DNA of 64,000 nucleotides from Marinomonas sp. CT5 (GCF_018336975.1 NZ_CP025572.1:1388560-1452559); one strand, 5' to 3'; shown: positions 1 through 10,161, counted from the first letter of the stretch. The notes: a model not told the origin generated them from the letters alone. Made by a program: numbers and translations.

Positions 1-2102
1 ATGCGTTTTTCCCCATCCAGAATCAAGTTGACTTTCACCGAGTCTGTGGTGATTTTATTGATTTTAGCACCATCCTGATTTAGGTCGAGTTTCTCGATTT
101 TAATGCTACCGATATGGCTTAATGGAGGCAGATTTTGTGTATTGTCAGAGCTTGATTTTGGCTCAGATACAACGAGATCTGCGATGTTGAGTTGGTCTAA
201 AGAGGCTTGGTAATTTTGGTCTTGTTGTGTAAAAGAAAGGCCATTGAAATTAGCGTTTTGCCAAGAAGCGATACGCTTCTTATCCGTTAATAAACTGTCT
301 AATGACTCACTAGTGAAATTTAGGTTAGTACCTTTTATTCTTGGAGGTTGTTGATTCGTTTGGTCTACATTTATCTGGTCTGCATTGAGTTTGACTGTCG
401 CAAGTGATACTTGCTTTTCGTCGCTTAATAATGCTTTTAAGCCTTCAATATCTATGTCTAGTTGACTGTTGTTGGCTGAAAATGAAGAGCCTTGCTTTTT
501 TAAAGAAAGAGTATTTGTTAGGTTGAACTTTTTGTAATTTACCTTATTTCCTGCTTGCTGGATGGCTAAATTATTGCTCTCAATGGCTGTGTGTAAAGAA
601 GCGCTTAGTGCTTTTTGTGGGTCCATCGTCACCGACACATCATCCAGTGTAACGGTAAGTTGCTGGTTTTGTACGCCCAGTGTGTCTAGAGCGAGAGAAA
701 AAACATTTATGTCCAATTTTGTTGATGCGACTTTAGCATTCAAGCCAAGTTTTTTATCTTGTTTGATGTCAAATGGTGTATTGAGCGTTAAATTGTCGAA
801 TTGCGCTTTCTGATTTGCTTGAGCAAATAGAGATTTTTCTAATTGTATATCAAGGTCACCAGTTGCTTTTAATCCAAGTTCATTCTGACTAATATCGAAT
901 GGCGTATTTAGTGTTAGCTTATTAATTTGTGCATTGAGTTCAGCTTGAGAGAATGAAGATTTATCGAGTTTTATATTCATTTTTCCCGTAGCCGTTAGAC
1001 TTTTTGCATCACGCTTAAGGTCGAAGGGGGAGTTTACATCTAGCTGATCAAATTGAATGACCTTATTGCCTTGGGCAAAGAGTGATTGTTTGGACGATAA
1101 TGCTAGCGTTCCATTGACGGCTAATTCATTCACAGAAGCAAAGTGAATACGGCCTTTTGAAAGGTTGAATGAGGTAGATTGAGTGGTAACTTTGTCTTCT
1201 TTATTTAGAGCGAGATTTAGGTTATCGACTTGCGTCGTTAACACTAAATTGTTGATGTTATAGTTTGCTACACCATTGATTTCTTGCTGCGTAAATACAA
1301 GGCCTCCAGACAGAGCCAATTGTCCTTTGCCTTCATTGTAAGGAGCAGGAATAAAATGACGGAGGCTTTCAATGGATAGGTCAGCATTTTTAATATTGAG
1401 GTTGGCGTTGGTGTGTTTTGGTGAATAATCAAATTTGCTATCAACTGATAAGGAAGCTTTGTTTATCATCGCTGATAAGGACACTTTGCCTTTCCAGTTG
1501 AGGCCTTGGCCATATAGATCGTCAATGGTTGCTTTAGATAACGTAAAGGTATCAGACTGCGTAGGAGTATCTGCGTTGGGTTGGCGAGTCAGAATAACTT
1601 GGCTATCAGTAAATGAGAATGATGGCAGCTTTATTGCCCATGCTGTGCTGTTTGTTTCTGGCGTTGATGCTTTTTCTGAATTGGCGTTTGGATCTGATTT
1701 TTTTGTGTTAGCAGGGCTAAGGAATTGTGTGGTGTTGATGCCTGCTACTATCCAATCCTTCTGCTTTTGCGCAACGGTTAATTTTAAGCCTTCAATGTAT
1801 GCTTCTGAAATGTGCAATGTCTTGGTGAAAAGAGGCCATATTTTAACCTCAATAACAGCTCTTTTTAGGTTGAGCTTGTCTTGTTCTTGGTCTGTTATCC
1901 CAATGTTTTTTAAGTCAACTTTCGGGGGGAAAAAGTCGACAGATAACTTTCCAATTGTCAGTTCTTGTCCTTGCTCTTTGACAAAAGCCGTTAGGTAGTG
2001 TTCAGCAACAAAAGGGGTCGCTAACCAAAGCGCAGTGATTAAAGCAGTTAGAATGGCGAAAGGGTAAAAGATAAAGTATTGAAAATGTCGGCGTGTCATC
2101 AT
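1..2102 (-). CDS. AsmA/DUF748-like membrane-anchored protein, C-terminus outside window
   Basis: The minus-strand frame is open from an ATG at 2102 to base 1, giving about 700 residues without a stop, so the gene continues beyond the window. One N-terminal transmembrane segment lies within the first 30 residues and is followed by a short region resembling the AsmA/DUF748 start (VAEHYLTAFV, then a GKLSVDFFPP stretch). The rest is a long run of similar beta-strand-like units repeatedly using phrases such as 'LxLNTPFDI' and 'LxSxFAQAN', as expected for AsmA/TamB-type repeating beta-groove proteins. These proteins are anchored in the inner membrane and have been linked to outer-membrane lipid transport; that role is known for the superfamily and only inferred here. 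An AAGG sits about 7 nt before the start. The exact family (AsmA versus DUF748) is uncertain. Confidence 0.65.
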   Translation of the reverse strand, partial: MMTRRHFQYFIFYPFAILTALITALWLATPFVAEHYLTAFVKEQGQELTIGKLSVDFFPPKVDLKNIGITDQEQDKLNLKRAVIEVKIWPLFTKTLHISEAYIEGLKLTVAQKQKDWIVAGINTTQFLSPANTKKSDPNANSEKASTPETNSTAWAIKLPSFSFTDSQVILTRQPNADTPTQSDTFTLSKATIDDLYGQGLNWKGKVSLSAMINKASLSVDSKFDYSPKHTNANLNIKNADLSIESLRHFIPAPYNEGKGQLALSGGLVFTQQEINGVANYNINNLVLTTQVDNLNLALNKEDKVTTQSTSFNLSKGRIHFASVNELAVNGTLALSSKQSLFAQGNKVIQFDQLDVNSPFDLKRDAKSLTATGKMNIKLDKSSFSQAELNAQINKLTLNTPFDISQNELGLKATGDLDIQLEKSLFAQANQKAQFDNLTLNTPFDIKQDKKLGLNAKVASTKLDINVFSLALDTLGVQNQQLTVTLDDVSVTMDPQKALSASLHTAIESNNLAIQQAGNKVNYKKFNLTNTLSLKKQGSSFSANNSQLDIDIEGLKALLSDEKQVSLATVKLNADQINVDQTNQQPPRIKGTNLNFTSESLDSLLTDKKRIASWQNANFNGLSFTQQDQNYQASLDQLNIADLVVSEPKSSSDNTQNLPPLSHIGSIKIEKLDLNQDGAKINKITTDSVKVNLILDGEKR

Positions 2103-2144
2103 GAAGTGCCTTTCTGCTTTTATAAGTAAATAAAGGAATATAGA

Positions 2145-2567
2145 TTAACGTGTTTTGTCTTTTTTTTGGGTATCTTTTAATGCTTGTGTGCTGGTTGTGC
2201 TTTCGGAGCGAATGGGCATACGTAACAAATAGGTGCTGACACAAACTCCGATAATAACAAGCCCAATCGTCGCCCAGAAACGACCAACAATAAAAATAGA
2301 GATCAACATCCCTGACCACATGAAAAGGATAGCTCGATTTCTGGATTTACGTGGAATGCCGTCTGAAGATTGCCAGTCACGCACAATAGGACCAAAGAAC
2401 TTGTGTTCAATGAGCCAAGTGTGGAAACGTTCGGATGATTTAGAAAAACACCAAGCCGCTAATAACACCAGTGGTGTTGTGGGAAGCAAGGGAAGGAAAA
2501 TTCCAATAATGCCAGTGATCAGAGAGAACCAACCTAGCATCAAATATAAAATTCGCTTTCCTTGCAT
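2145..2567 (-). CDS. ybaN: YbaN/DUF454 family inner-membrane protein
   Basis: This is a 140-residue protein with the DUF454 signature at the N-terminus: GWFSLITGIIGIFLPLLPTT, then an alanine/leucine segment ending WCFSKSSERFHTWL. Four hydrophobic segments are visible, two in residues 8-45 and two in 83-115, so it should be a small inner-membrane protein. Length matches the family (about 120-140). The function of DUF454 proteins is not established. It lies between the AsmA-like gene and rnt on the same strand with gaps of about 40 and 70 bp, so cotranscription is possible but unproven. Confidence 0.8.
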   Translation of the reverse strand: MQGKRILYLMLGWFSLITGIIGIFLPLLPTTPLVLLAAWCFSKSSERFHTWLIEHKFFGPIVRDWQSSDGIPRKSRNRAILFMWSGMLISIFIVGRFWATIGLVIIGVCVSTYLLRMPIRSESTTSTQALKDTQKKDKTR

Positions 2568-2634
2568 GTAAGGGTACTCTCAAAATGGTAAATAAAAAGC
2601 GCGCTTTAACGAAAAAACGCGATTTCAAATTAGG

Positions 2635-3303
2635 CTATTTCCCAGAATTAAAAATAGCCGCCATACTGTTTTCAGCTTCATTTTCAACTAGAGGCCAGCC
2701 ACCCAGACGTTTTAAACGGTTGACCATTTCGCAAAAAAGTTCAGCGGTTTTTTCAGTGTCGTATTTGGCTGAGTGCGCTTCAGAATTACTAAACGAGATA
2801 GAAGCGGCTTCACAAGCTTTTGCTAACACGGTCTGACCAAACACCAATCCTGCCAAGCTTGCCGTATCGAAACTTGAAAAAGGGTGAAATGGGTTTCGTT
2901 TAATATCGGCTCGTTCTATCGCCGCATTGAGAAAACCATGGTCAAATGCCGCGTTATGACCAACCAAAATAGCACGCTTACAACCTACTGATTTCAGTTC
3001 TTTGCGAACTTTGCTAAACATCTGAGTTAGCGCTTCTGTTTCCGAAATGTCTTGTCTGTCAGGAGCAAATGGGTCTATTCCTGTAAAGTCTAGAGCCGCT
3101 TTTTCTAGGTTTGCTCCTTCAAAAGGTTTGATCAAAAACTCCAGTGTTTCATGGATATACAAGTCACCATTTTCATCCATTCTTAGGATACTGGCGGCCA
3201 TTTCTAATAAAGCATCTGTTTTTTGATTAAAGCCTGCGGTTTCTACGTCGATAACAACAGGTAGGAAGCCGCGGAATCTATCTTTGATTTCATGGTTTGA
3301 CAA
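2635..3303 (-). CDS. rnt: Ribonuclease T (3'-5' exoribonuclease)
   Basis: This DEDDh exonuclease has all catalytic residues visible: D19 and E21 in [11 protein letters not shown]121 in HNAAFDHGF, and H177 with D182 in [10 protein letters not shown]. RNase T trims the 3' ends of tRNA and other stable RNAs and acts as a dimer; the length of 222 residues fits the family (E. coli enzyme 215). The basic patches typical of RNase T are plausible ([11 protein letters not shown]). The gene is transcribed away from motY, with the shared 95-bp gap presumably holding both promoters. Confidence 0.93.
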   Translation of the reverse strand: MSNHEIKDRFRGFLPVVIDVETAGFNQKTDALLEMAASILRMDENGDLYIHETLEFLIKPFEGANLEKAALDFTGIDPFAPDRQDISETEALTQMFSKVRKELKSVGCKRAILVGHNAAFDHGFLNAAIERADIKRNPFHPFSSFDTASLAGLVFGQTVLAKACEAASISFSNSEAHSAKYDTEKTAELFCEMVNRLKRLGGWPLVENEAENSMAAIFNSGK

Positions 3304-3398
3304 AAGAAGGTCCTTAATTCTACCGCTTGAACAGTATTAACGGTGTACAATAGGATCGGATCATAACACATTTGATAATGCTTGAACGAGATGTCTAA

Positions 3399-4289
3399 AT
3401 GGGAATTGCCCAACAACTTTTAATTCGTACGACTTTTTTATTGGCTGCTTGCATGCCATTTGTGAAGGCATACGCTATTACCCACTATCAATCCGGTATT
3501 TCGGACTCCAAGTGGTTACTTTCGGGCGATATTTTTTCATGCAGTTTAACGCATCCTGTACCCAATTACGGTGAAGGTCACTTTATAAAAGAAGCGGGCG
3601 AGCCAATGAAATTCATTTTGCAGCCGCAAAATGAAAAGTTGGGTCCAGGTCAGGTATATATTATTTCTCAAGCACCTGATTGGTCACCGGGGGTAAAACC
3701 TGAAACACTTGAAATTCTTCCTTATCCTGGTTACGGCTTAACCGTAGAAGTGGGGGGGAAAGTAGCTGAACGAATGTTAACGAGTTTGGACCGTGGTCGT
3801 CATCCCGTTGTCGCGGGTACGGCTTGGGAAAATAGGCGCGAAACGGTAGAGGTCGGTTTATCAAATATTAACTTTGCTCCTGCCTATAATGAGTTTCGTC
3901 GTTGTTTGTCGAGTTTATTACCGGTTAATTATGATCAAATCGCTAGAACCGCAGCTTTATTCCCCACCAATGGCGTGAATCTTACTGATCGAATTAAAGC
4001 ACGCTTGGATCTTGTCGCTTTGTATGTGTCTTCTGATCCAAGTGTGGAATATATTTATATTGATGGTCACACTGATTCCATCGGGTCTCGTCGAGAAAAC
4101 CGCGAACTGTCTAAAGTGCGGGCCGAAAAGGTGACCTCTTATTTATTGGAAAAAGGCGTGCCAGCAGGGAAAATCATCTCTCGATATCATGGTGAGCGAT
4201 ATCCTTCTACCACCAATAATACGGCAAAAGGACGTGAGCGAAATCGACGTGTTACCATCCGTCTAGAGAGAACCACTGAGTCTGGCTGA
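3399..4289 (+). CDS. motY: MotY-like OmpA-family flagellar stator-associated protein
   Basis: The product of 296 residues begins with a Sec signal peptide (hydrophobic core ending near ACMPFVKAYA). The N-terminal domain (about residues 27-165) carries the MotY-type pattern YQSGISDSKW and FSCSLTHPVPNYG. The C-terminal OmpA/MotB peptidoglycan-binding domain contains YIDGHTDSIGSRRENRELS and GRERNRRVTIRL. MotY forms the T ring around the flagellar basal body and helps assemble polar stators in Vibrio and Pseudomonas. It stands alone here, as motY usually does away from the flagellar cluster, and a strong terminator follows. A generic OmpA-family lipoprotein is the alternative, but the N-terminal domain argues for MotY. 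Confidence 0.82.
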   Translation: MGIAQQLLIRTTFLLAACMPFVKAYAITHYQSGISDSKWLLSGDIFSCSLTHPVPNYGEGHFIKEAGEPMKFILQPQNEKLGPGQVYIISQAPDWSPGVKPETLEILPYPGYGLTVEVGGKVAERMLTSLDRGRHPVVAGTAWENRRETVEVGLSNINFAPAYNEFRRCLSSLLPVNYDQIARTAALFPTNGVNLTDRIKARLDLVALYVSSDPSVEYIYIDGHTDSIGSRRENRELSKVRAEKVTSYLLEKGVPAGKIISRYHGERYPSTTNNTAKGRERNRRVTIRLERTTESG

Positions 4290-4327
4290 TTCAGGTATTC
4301 TTTTTGTGTTCTGTTATCTATTAAACA

Positions 4328-4368
4328 GCCTTGTTTTACTCAGAATATTGCGTAAAACAAGGCTTTTT
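4328..4368 (+). terminator. Rho-independent terminator after motY
   Basis: A perfect 12-bp stem (GCCTTGTTTTAC pairing with GTAAAACAAGGC) with a 12-nt loop is followed by TTTTT. It lies 40 bp after the motY stop codon. Confidence 0.9.
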
Positions 4369-4490
4369 ACTTGCTAAGCAAGTACCGAGATCTTACACTT
4401 ACATCCCCTTTTTTTAATTATTTGCGCCGCCATGTTCTGGTTTTAAAGCACTGGTGAGGGAGCGCGAGCTCGTTGAGGAGAATAGAGATA

Positions 4491-5723
4491 ATGTCTGACG
4501 TGAAGAAGGTAGTGCTTGCCTATTCGGGCGGCCTGGATACTTCCGTAATCGCGAAGTGGCTTCAAGAAGAGTATAACTGTGAAGTGGTTACCTTTACCGC
4601 TGATTTGGGTCAGGGTGAGGAAGTTGAACCAGCTCGTGCTAAAGCTCAAGCGTTGGGTATTAAGGAAATCTACATTGAAGATTTGCGTGAAGAATTTGTC
4701 CGCGACTTCGTTTTCCCAATGTTCCGTGCTAATACGATTTATGAAGGCGAATACCTATTGGGTACGTCTATTGCGCGTCCTCTGATCTCAAAACGATTGA
4801 TCGAGATTGCCAATGAAACAGGCGCTGATGCGATTGCTCACGGCGCAACGGGTAAAGGTAATGACCAAGTGCGTTTTGAACTTGGTGCATACGCATTGAA
4901 ACCAGGAGTTAAAGTGATCGCTCCTTGGCGTGAATGGGATTTAACGTCTCGTGAAACGCTAATGGCTTACTGTGAAAAACATAATATCCCAGTTGATTTC
5001 TCTACCAAGAAGAAAAAGTCTCCTTATTCTATGGATGCGAACTTGCTACACATCTCTTTTGAAGGTGATCAGCTTGAAGATCCATGGACAGAGCCAGAAG
5101 ACGATATGTGGCGTTGGTCTGTATCTCCAGAAGATGCGCCAAACGAAGCGACTTACATCGAAATCGGTTATGAAAAAGGCGACCCAGTTTCTATCAATGG
5201 TGAAGCTATGTCTCCTGCCACTATTTTGGAAACCTTGAACAAAGTAGGTGGTGCGAACGGTATTGGTCGTGTTGATATTGTAGAAAACCGTTTTGTTGGT
5301 ATGAAAGCTCGTGGTTGTTATGAAACACCTGGCGGCACCATCATGATGAAAGCACACCGTGCAATCGAGTCTATCACTCTAGACCGTGAAGCGGCGCACT
5401 TGAAAGATGAAATCATGCCTCGTTACGCTAAGCTGATTTACAACGGTTTTTGGTGGTCTGAAGAGCGTCGTATGATGCAAGCTTTGATCGACACATCTCA
5501 AAAATACGTAAACGGTACTGTTCGTCTTAAATTGTACAAAGGCAACATCACCGTTGTTGGTCGTCAGTCTGATAACAGCTTGTTCGATAGCAAAGTGGCA
5601 ACGTTTGAAGACGATGCAGGCGCTTACGATCAGAAAGATGCAGCAGGATTTATCAAGCTGAACGCGCTACGCATGCGTATTGCTGCTCAAAAAGGCCGTG
5701 GTTTTCTAGATAACAACGAGTAA
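4491..5723 (+). CDS. argG: Argininosuccinate synthase
   Basis: It catalyses the ATP-dependent condensation of citrulline and aspartate to argininosuccinate in arginine biosynthesis. The N-terminal P-loop-like ATP pyrophosphatase motif [11 protein letters not shown] is present, followed by the conserved [13 protein letters not shown] and [11 protein letters not shown] segments. The start chosen is the ATG at 4491, which gives 410 residues beginning [14 protein letters not shown]; a GAGGAG Shine-Dalgarno lies at 4475-4480. An upstream in-frame TTG at 4473 is less likely because it would overlap that site. The gene is monocistronic, with a terminator on each side. Confidence 0.97.
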   Translation: MSDVKKVVLAYSGGLDTSVIAKWLQEEYNCEVVTFTADLGQGEEVEPARAKAQALGIKEIYIEDLREEFVRDFVFPMFRANTIYEGEYLLGTSIARPLISKRLIEIANETGADAIAHGATGKGNDQVRFELGAYALKPGVKVIAPWREWDLTSRETLMAYCEKHNIPVDFSTKKKKSPYSMDANLLHISFEGDQLEDPWTEPEDDMWRWSVSPEDAPNEATYIEIGYEKGDPVSINGEAMSPATILETLNKVGGANGIGRVDIVENRFVGMKARGCYETPGGTIMMKAHRAIESITLDREAAHLKDEIMPRYAKLIYNGFWWSEERRMMQALIDTSQKYVNGTVRLKLYKGNITVVGRQSDNSLFDSKVATFEDDAGAYDQKDAAGFIKLNALRMRIAAQKGRGFLDNNE

Positions 5724-5756
5724 TTGCTTGTTCATTTAGAAAATTAGCTTTCAATA

Positions 5757-5790
5757 AACGCTCCATTCTTGCAGAATTGGGGCGTTTTTT
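5757..5790 (+). terminator. Rho-independent terminator after argG
   Basis: An 8-bp stem (AACGCTCC with GGGGCGTT, one G-U pair) is followed by a run of T. It is 34 bp past the argG stop. Confidence 0.88.
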
Positions 5791-5909
5791 ATTTTTTGTA
5801 CACTTGGTCAGTATTTATTCAGACAGTGACAAAGTCAGTCGCTTTGCGCTAACCGTGGTGCTAGCAATGCGCATGAGCCATGAGCGCAATGATCTTGAAG
5901 GAAAGAATT

Positions 5910-6803
5910 ATGACAATCTACAACTTTGGTTCTATTAACCTTGATCACCTTTATCAGTTAGATCATTTTGTTCGACCAGGCGAGACCATGGCGTCTGATA
6001 GCTATCAGTGTTTATTGGGCGGAAAAGGGGCTAACCAATCTGTTGCACTGGCGAAAGCGGGGGCAGATGTAAAACACGTTGGAGCCGTTCACCATAGTGA
6101 TCAAGCGGTCATTGATCAGCTGGAATCACTTGGTGTGGATACCGCCTTGATTAACCGAATTGATGTGCCAACAGGTCATGCGATTATTCAATTAACCAAA
6201 GAAGCTGAAAACTCCATTATTCTGTATCAAGGTGCCAATCATGCGCTGACGGAAGAGCAAGTGGATCAGGTATTATCCAATGCAAATGCGGGTGATTGGG
6301 TGCTGCTACAGAATGAAACCAACTTGATTGAATACATCATGCGCAAGGCGCAAGAAAATAAAGTCAAAGTGGCTTTTAATCCAGCTCCAATGGACGCAGA
6401 GCTGACTAAGAAAGTGCTTGGTTTTGTTGATCTGCTTATTGTTAATGAAGTAGAGGCCATGGATTTAATTGGCACCAAAGATATTGATAGCACGATTGAA
6501 GCGTTCCCAAAAGCGTACCCTGAGTTGGAAGTATTGATGACTCTTGGGAAAGCCGGTGTTTGTTATTTTAGTGGCGAGGAAAGCGTGAAGGTAGACGCCT
6601 TTTCAGTCGATGCCGTAGATACGACAGCAGCGGGTGACACCTTTATTGGTTTCTGCTTGTCTTCCATTATGAAGGGTGAAGATATGACGCAGTCCATAAA
6701 GCGCGCTTGTGCCGCCTCTGCAATTTGTGTCACTCGATTAGGGGCCGCTTCAGCAATACCTACACAGCAAGAAGTAAGCGACTTTCTTGCCAAAAACAGT
6801 TAG
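5910..6803 (+). CDS. Ribokinase-like PfkB-family carbohydrate kinase
   Basis: This 298-residue PfkB-family sugar kinase has an N-terminal GSINLDHLYQLDHFVRPGET, the LGGKGANQSVALAKAG motif, and the C-terminal catalytic motif VDTTAAGDTFIG, which contains the base aspartate. The start at 5910 is preferred over the ATG at 5880 because GAAGGAAAG lies 5-13 nt upstream and the protein then matches ribokinase length. It lies 37 bp upstream of a nucleoside hydrolase gene on the same strand. Together they suggest nucleoside salvage: the hydrolase releases ribose and the kinase phosphorylates it. The exact substrate (ribose or another pentose) cannot be read from sequence alone. Confidence 0.85.
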   Translation: MTIYNFGSINLDHLYQLDHFVRPGETMASDSYQCLLGGKGANQSVALAKAGADVKHVGAVHHSDQAVIDQLESLGVDTALINRIDVPTGHAIIQLTKEAENSIILYQGANHALTEEQVDQVLSNANAGDWVLLQNETNLIEYIMRKAQENKVKVAFNPAPMDAELTKKVLGFVDLLIVNEVEAMDLIGTKDIDSTIEAFPKAYPELEVLMTLGKAGVCYFSGEESVKVDAFSVDAVDTTAAGDTFIGFCLSSIMKGEDMTQSIKRACAASAICVTRLGAASAIPTQQEVSDFLAKNS

Positions 6804-6840
6804 CGAACAATGCATAGATATAAGTAAGAGGACATAAAAC

Positions 6841-7785
6841 ATGGCTCGTAAAATTATTATAGATACGGATCCCGGCATAGATGATGCTATGGCGATCTTC
6901 TTTGCCTTCCAAGCCCCACAGCTTGAAGTATTAGGTTTAACAACGACATTTGGTAATGTGTCTGTGGACTTGGCAACGCAAAATGCCATCAGATTAACGG
7001 AAATTGCCAAAGTAAATGTTCCTGTCGCAAAAGGCGTGGCGGTTCCAAGCGAAATCGCACCCCGTCCGCACCCTGATTTTGTTCATGGCGCTGATGGCTT
7101 TGGTAATATTAATTGGCCAGAACCACAAGGTAAGGCAATCGAGAAAAGTGCGGCACAGTTTATTGTGGACACTGTTCGCCAATATCCTGGTGAAGTAACA
7201 ATTATCGCGCTTGGTCCATTGGGTAACTTAGCAAAAGCGCTTGAGCTTGACCCGGAAGTGGCTAATTTAGTCGATGAAGTGGTATTGATGGGTGGCACAG
7301 CGATTGAGTACGGTAATGTGTCTCCTGTTGCTGAAGCCAACATCATGAACGACCCTCACGCGGCAGATAAAGTCTTCACCGCAGCATGGCAAGTGACCAT
7401 GATTGGCCTAGATGTAACCCATCAGGTGCTTTTGGACAACACTGTGCTAGAGCGTATTAAACAAGCCAATCCGACAGAAGGCACTTTCTTGTACGATTGC
7501 GCCCAGCATTACATCAACTTCTACAGCAGTCGCTTTGATATGGATGGTTGTTACTTCCATGATGCATCGACTATTGCTTACATTTTGGATCCAAGCATTT
7601 TCGGTGTGGAACTGGGTGCGGTTCGTGTTACTTGTGACGGTATTGGTATTGGGCAAACAATTTTTGCGCCACAAGGCATGACCTTCCCAGAGCCGCATTG
7701 GAACGATGTACCAATGACACAGGTATGTATGGAAGTAGACAGCGATCGTCTTCTCGCACTATTTGAATCCGCTATGGTGTCTTAA
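6841..7785 (+). CDS. Inosine/uridine-preferring nucleoside hydrolase
   Basis: This 314-residue N-ribohydrolase shows the family's calcium-binding aspartate cluster at the N-terminus (IIIDTDPGIDDAMAI), the VLMGGTA segment with EANIMNDPHAA, and the late HDAST motif. It splits nucleosides into base and ribose. It sits directly behind the ribokinase-like gene with an AAGAGG Shine-Dalgarno 7-8 nt before the ATG, so the two probably form an operon ended by the terminator at 7808. Pyrimidine versus purine preference (RihA/B/C type) cannot be decided from what I see. Confidence 0.92.
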   Translation: MARKIIIDTDPGIDDAMAIFFAFQAPQLEVLGLTTTFGNVSVDLATQNAIRLTEIAKVNVPVAKGVAVPSEIAPRPHPDFVHGADGFGNINWPEPQGKAIEKSAAQFIVDTVRQYPGEVTIIALGPLGNLAKALELDPEVANLVDEVVLMGGTAIEYGNVSPVAEANIMNDPHAADKVFTAAWQVTMIGLDVTHQVLLDNTVLERIKQANPTEGTFLYDCAQHYINFYSSRFDMDGCYFHDASTIAYILDPSIFGVELGAVRVTCDGIGIGQTIFAPQGMTFPEPHWNDVPMTQVCMEVDSDRLLALFESAMVS

Positions 7786-7807
7786 TATTATTAAGCGCTT
7801 AGTAAAA

Positions 7808-7840
7808 CAAAAAACGCAGGTATTTTACCTGCGTTTTTTG
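7808..7840. terminator. Bidirectional terminator between nucleoside hydrolase and amidohydrolase genes
   Basis: A symmetric hairpin has the inner stem ACGCAGGTA/TACCTGCGT with an A-run on the left and a T-run on the right, so it works on both strands. It serves two convergent genes. Confidence 0.9.
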
Positions 7841-7861
7841 TGTATTACTTTTCTGTAGAAG

Positions 7862-9679
7862 TTACATTGGTGCTGTGTAAACTTCTCTACCACCAAGGTA
7901 GGTTTTTAGTACTTGGGTCTCACTGACTTGATCAGATGGAATATTCAAAAGGTCTCTGTCAATGATGATCATGTCAGCGTATTTGCCAACCTCCAATGAA
8001 CCCACTTTATCTTCCATGTTTAGTGAATAAGCCGCATTTATGGTGAAGGCACGAAGTACGGTCTGAATATCTAGGCCTGGGTCATCCCCAAGGCGACCTT
8101 GGTATTTTGGCTCCGTGGCATTTTCATTCATACGAGTTAACGCAACTTCCATGGCAAACCATTCGTTCAAAGCGTCAACAGGCCAGTCGCTGCCGTAGAC
8201 GATTGTTGCGTTGGCTTGTTTAAACTTACCCGCGGTTTCCACATAATTAAAGCGCTCTTCGCCCATATAATTTTTTACTGTATCAATGGTGTCTTGTGCA
8301 GGTTTACCCCATTGGAACGAGATAACAGGCAAAGCGTTTAATTTAGTAATGCGCGCATAATCTTCAGGCACCATCACTTCACAATGGGCTAGGGCTGGGC
8401 GTAGGGTCGAGTCAGGTCGATTTGCCTTTAAAGTTTCTAGCGAGTTTAGGGCTGTGTGCACCGCTCGGTCACCATCGGTGTGCATATGAACATTAAAGCC
8501 TGCATCAGAGAAAGCGATCATAGCGTTAGAGAGGGTTTCCTCACTGACATAAAGCTCACCATCATTATCGCTGTCACTCCAAGCAGGGTTACTGCTGCTT
8601 CCTGTGTTATGAAGGTAAGGGGCCATCATTGCACCCGTTTGGGCTGGTGCCTGAATAACGCCGTCCATAAATACTTTTACCGTATTGACTTGAATGCCTG
8701 GTTGAGTTGCCGTGTTTTGCAAATTAAATGTATCTGCAAAGCCTTTTACTTCAGCGACGATGCCTTCAGGCTCTTCTAAGCGTTCTGGTCCAAAATTAGG
8801 CGCTAAATTAGCTCGTACATTTAATTGGCCTTGCTCTGCTAATTGACTAAATGCAGAAATAGACGATTCACTGGCGGCCGCATCTAAAATAGTGGTGACG
8901 CCTTGTGCTGAAATCGCTTTGACAGCCATGTGCATATCGTTAAGGTTTTTTTGTTTTTCTTCCTCTTCTGGTAATGGTGGCACATGTGATGCTAGTGCCC
9001 ACATGGCACTGTCTAAAAATATACCTGTTGGATTGCCTTTCGCATCTTTTTCAATGCTTCCACCTTCTGGTGAAGGTGTGGATTTATTAATGCCAGCTGC
9101 TTTTAGCGCAGCAGTATTGGTGACTAGAGAATGGAAGTCGCTACCAAACACGTAGATAGGGCGATCAGTAGGAATTCTGTCTAGGATTTTTGCGGTTAAA
9201 TCTGCTCCCTCAGGTGTCATAGCTTGACGGTACCAGCCACCCACTTTTAACCAGCGCGATGGATCTTTTTCACTGCTTTCTTCTACACAAGTCGTGATTT
9301 TGGCTAACACTTGATCGACAGAAAGTGGTGCGTAATTAAGAGAGCAGGTGTTTAACTGTTCACCGCCAGCCATTGGGTGCATATGTGCATCCACTAAGCC
9401 GGGCATTAATGTCTTTCCATCCAAATCAACAATACTTGTGTTTGAGTCGATTAATTTGTTTACCTCTTGTTTAGAACCTACGCCAATAATGGCTCCATTT
9501 TTAATGGCTAGGGCTTCAACAACGCGGTTTGTTTTATCTAATGTGTAAATGGGGCCGCCCATAAAGACGGTATCTGCGCCTGTGGATGTGCTTGTGCCAA
9601 TAGAGCTGCAACCTGCTGTAAGCAGTATGCCGCTTGTTAGTGCAAGTGACGTTGCTAATCGCTTTAGAGCAAATGTCAT
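7862..9679 (-). CDS. Secreted or lipoprotein amidohydrolase (YtcJ-like metal-dependent hydrolase)
   Basis: The 605-residue product begins with a lipoprotein signal peptide (hydrophobic segment then lipobox LTAGCSS, Cys24). It contains the amidohydrolase-3 hallmarks: LMPGLVDAHMHPMAGG near residue 100, VHMHTDGDRAVHTAL, LAHCEVM, and YGSDWPVD. These supply the metal-binding His and Asp residues of the TIM-barrel fold. Substrates of this family are mostly unknown; an N-acyl amine or a formamide-type compound is possible. It probably acts in the periplasm, tethered to a membrane. The gene has its own promoter region upstream (9680-9891) and ends at the shared terminator at 7808. Confidence 0.85.
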   Translation of the reverse strand: MTFALKRLATSLALTSGILLTAGCSSIGTSTSTGADTVFMGGPIYTLDKTNRVVEALAIKNGAIIGVGSKQEVNKLIDSNTSIVDLDGKTLMPGLVDAHMHPMAGGEQLNTCSLNYAPLSVDQVLAKITTCVEESSEKDPSRWLKVGGWYRQAMTPEGADLTAKILDRIPTDRPIYVFGSDFHSLVTNTAALKAAGINKSTPSPEGGSIEKDAKGNPTGIFLDSAMWALASHVPPLPEEEEKQKNLNDMHMAVKAISAQGVTTILDAAASESSISAFSQLAEQGQLNVRANLAPNFGPERLEEPEGIVAEVKGFADTFNLQNTATQPGIQVNTVKVFMDGVIQAPAQTGAMMAPYLHNTGSSSNPAWSDSDNDGELYVSEETLSNAMIAFSDAGFNVHMHTDGDRAVHTALNSLETLKANRPDSTLRPALAHCEVMVPEDYARITKLNALPVISFQWGKPAQDTIDTVKNYMGEERFNYVETAGKFKQANATIVYGSDWPVDALNEWFAMEVALTRMNENATEPKYQGRLGDDPGLDIQTVLRAFTINAAYSLNMEDKVGSLEVGKYADMIIIDRDLLNIPSDQVSETQVLKTYLGGREVYTAPM

Positions 9680-9891
9680 TATTATGTTCCTTTTGTTTAA
9701 TTATTAAGTCTTCCAGTGTAAGGAGTTTAAAAAACAAAGATAAATACCTCTAATAGGGTATTCAAAAGCTTATTATTAAGGGAGTGGCATAAACTATTTG
9801 AGACAAGTTTGGTTTAAGCAACTAGAATGGTGCAAATGGAAAGCAGGCCTCATGTCCTAGCTGGGTCTTTAAATTAATTACAGAGATAATA

Positions 9892-10161
9892 ATGAAAATT
9901 TTAGTAAGAAATCTTGCTCGTAATACCACGGAAGATGAATTAAGAAACTTGTTTGCCGTTCATGGTACTTTGCAGTCTTGTACTCTTGTATTGGACAAGG
10001 AAACAGGAGAATCGAAGGGCTTTGCTTTTGTTGAGATGCCAAAGGTGGGAGAGGCTAAATTAGCCATCAAAGCTCTAAATGGTTTGGATCTTGATGGCTC
10101 TAAAGTGCGAGTGAAAAAAGCGGAAGACACAGCCAAAAAAGCGGCAAGTGATTCGGAATAA
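9892..10161 (+). CDS. Small RRM-domain RNA-binding protein
   Basis: An 89-residue protein consists almost entirely of one RRM domain. RNP2 is at the N-terminus (KILVRNLARN) and RNP1 is KGFAFVEM near residue 43; a basic, alanine/lysine-rich tail follows. Bacterial single-RRM proteins of this size occur in many marine gammaproteobacteria and are often cold-inducible, but that is family knowledge and not visible here. The gene is preceded by a weak ribosome site and stands alone. Confidence 0.9.
   Translation: MKILVRNLARNTTEDELRNLFAVHGTLQSCTLVLDKETGESKGFAFVEMPKVGEAKLAIKALNGLDLDGSKVRVKKAEDTAKKAASDSE

Noticed and set aside
562..1998. Open frames on the plus strand (562-813 and 1435-1998)
   Set aside because: They lie opposite the long AsmA-like frame, which has a membrane anchor and repeated units; the plus frames have no ribosome site and no family resemblance.
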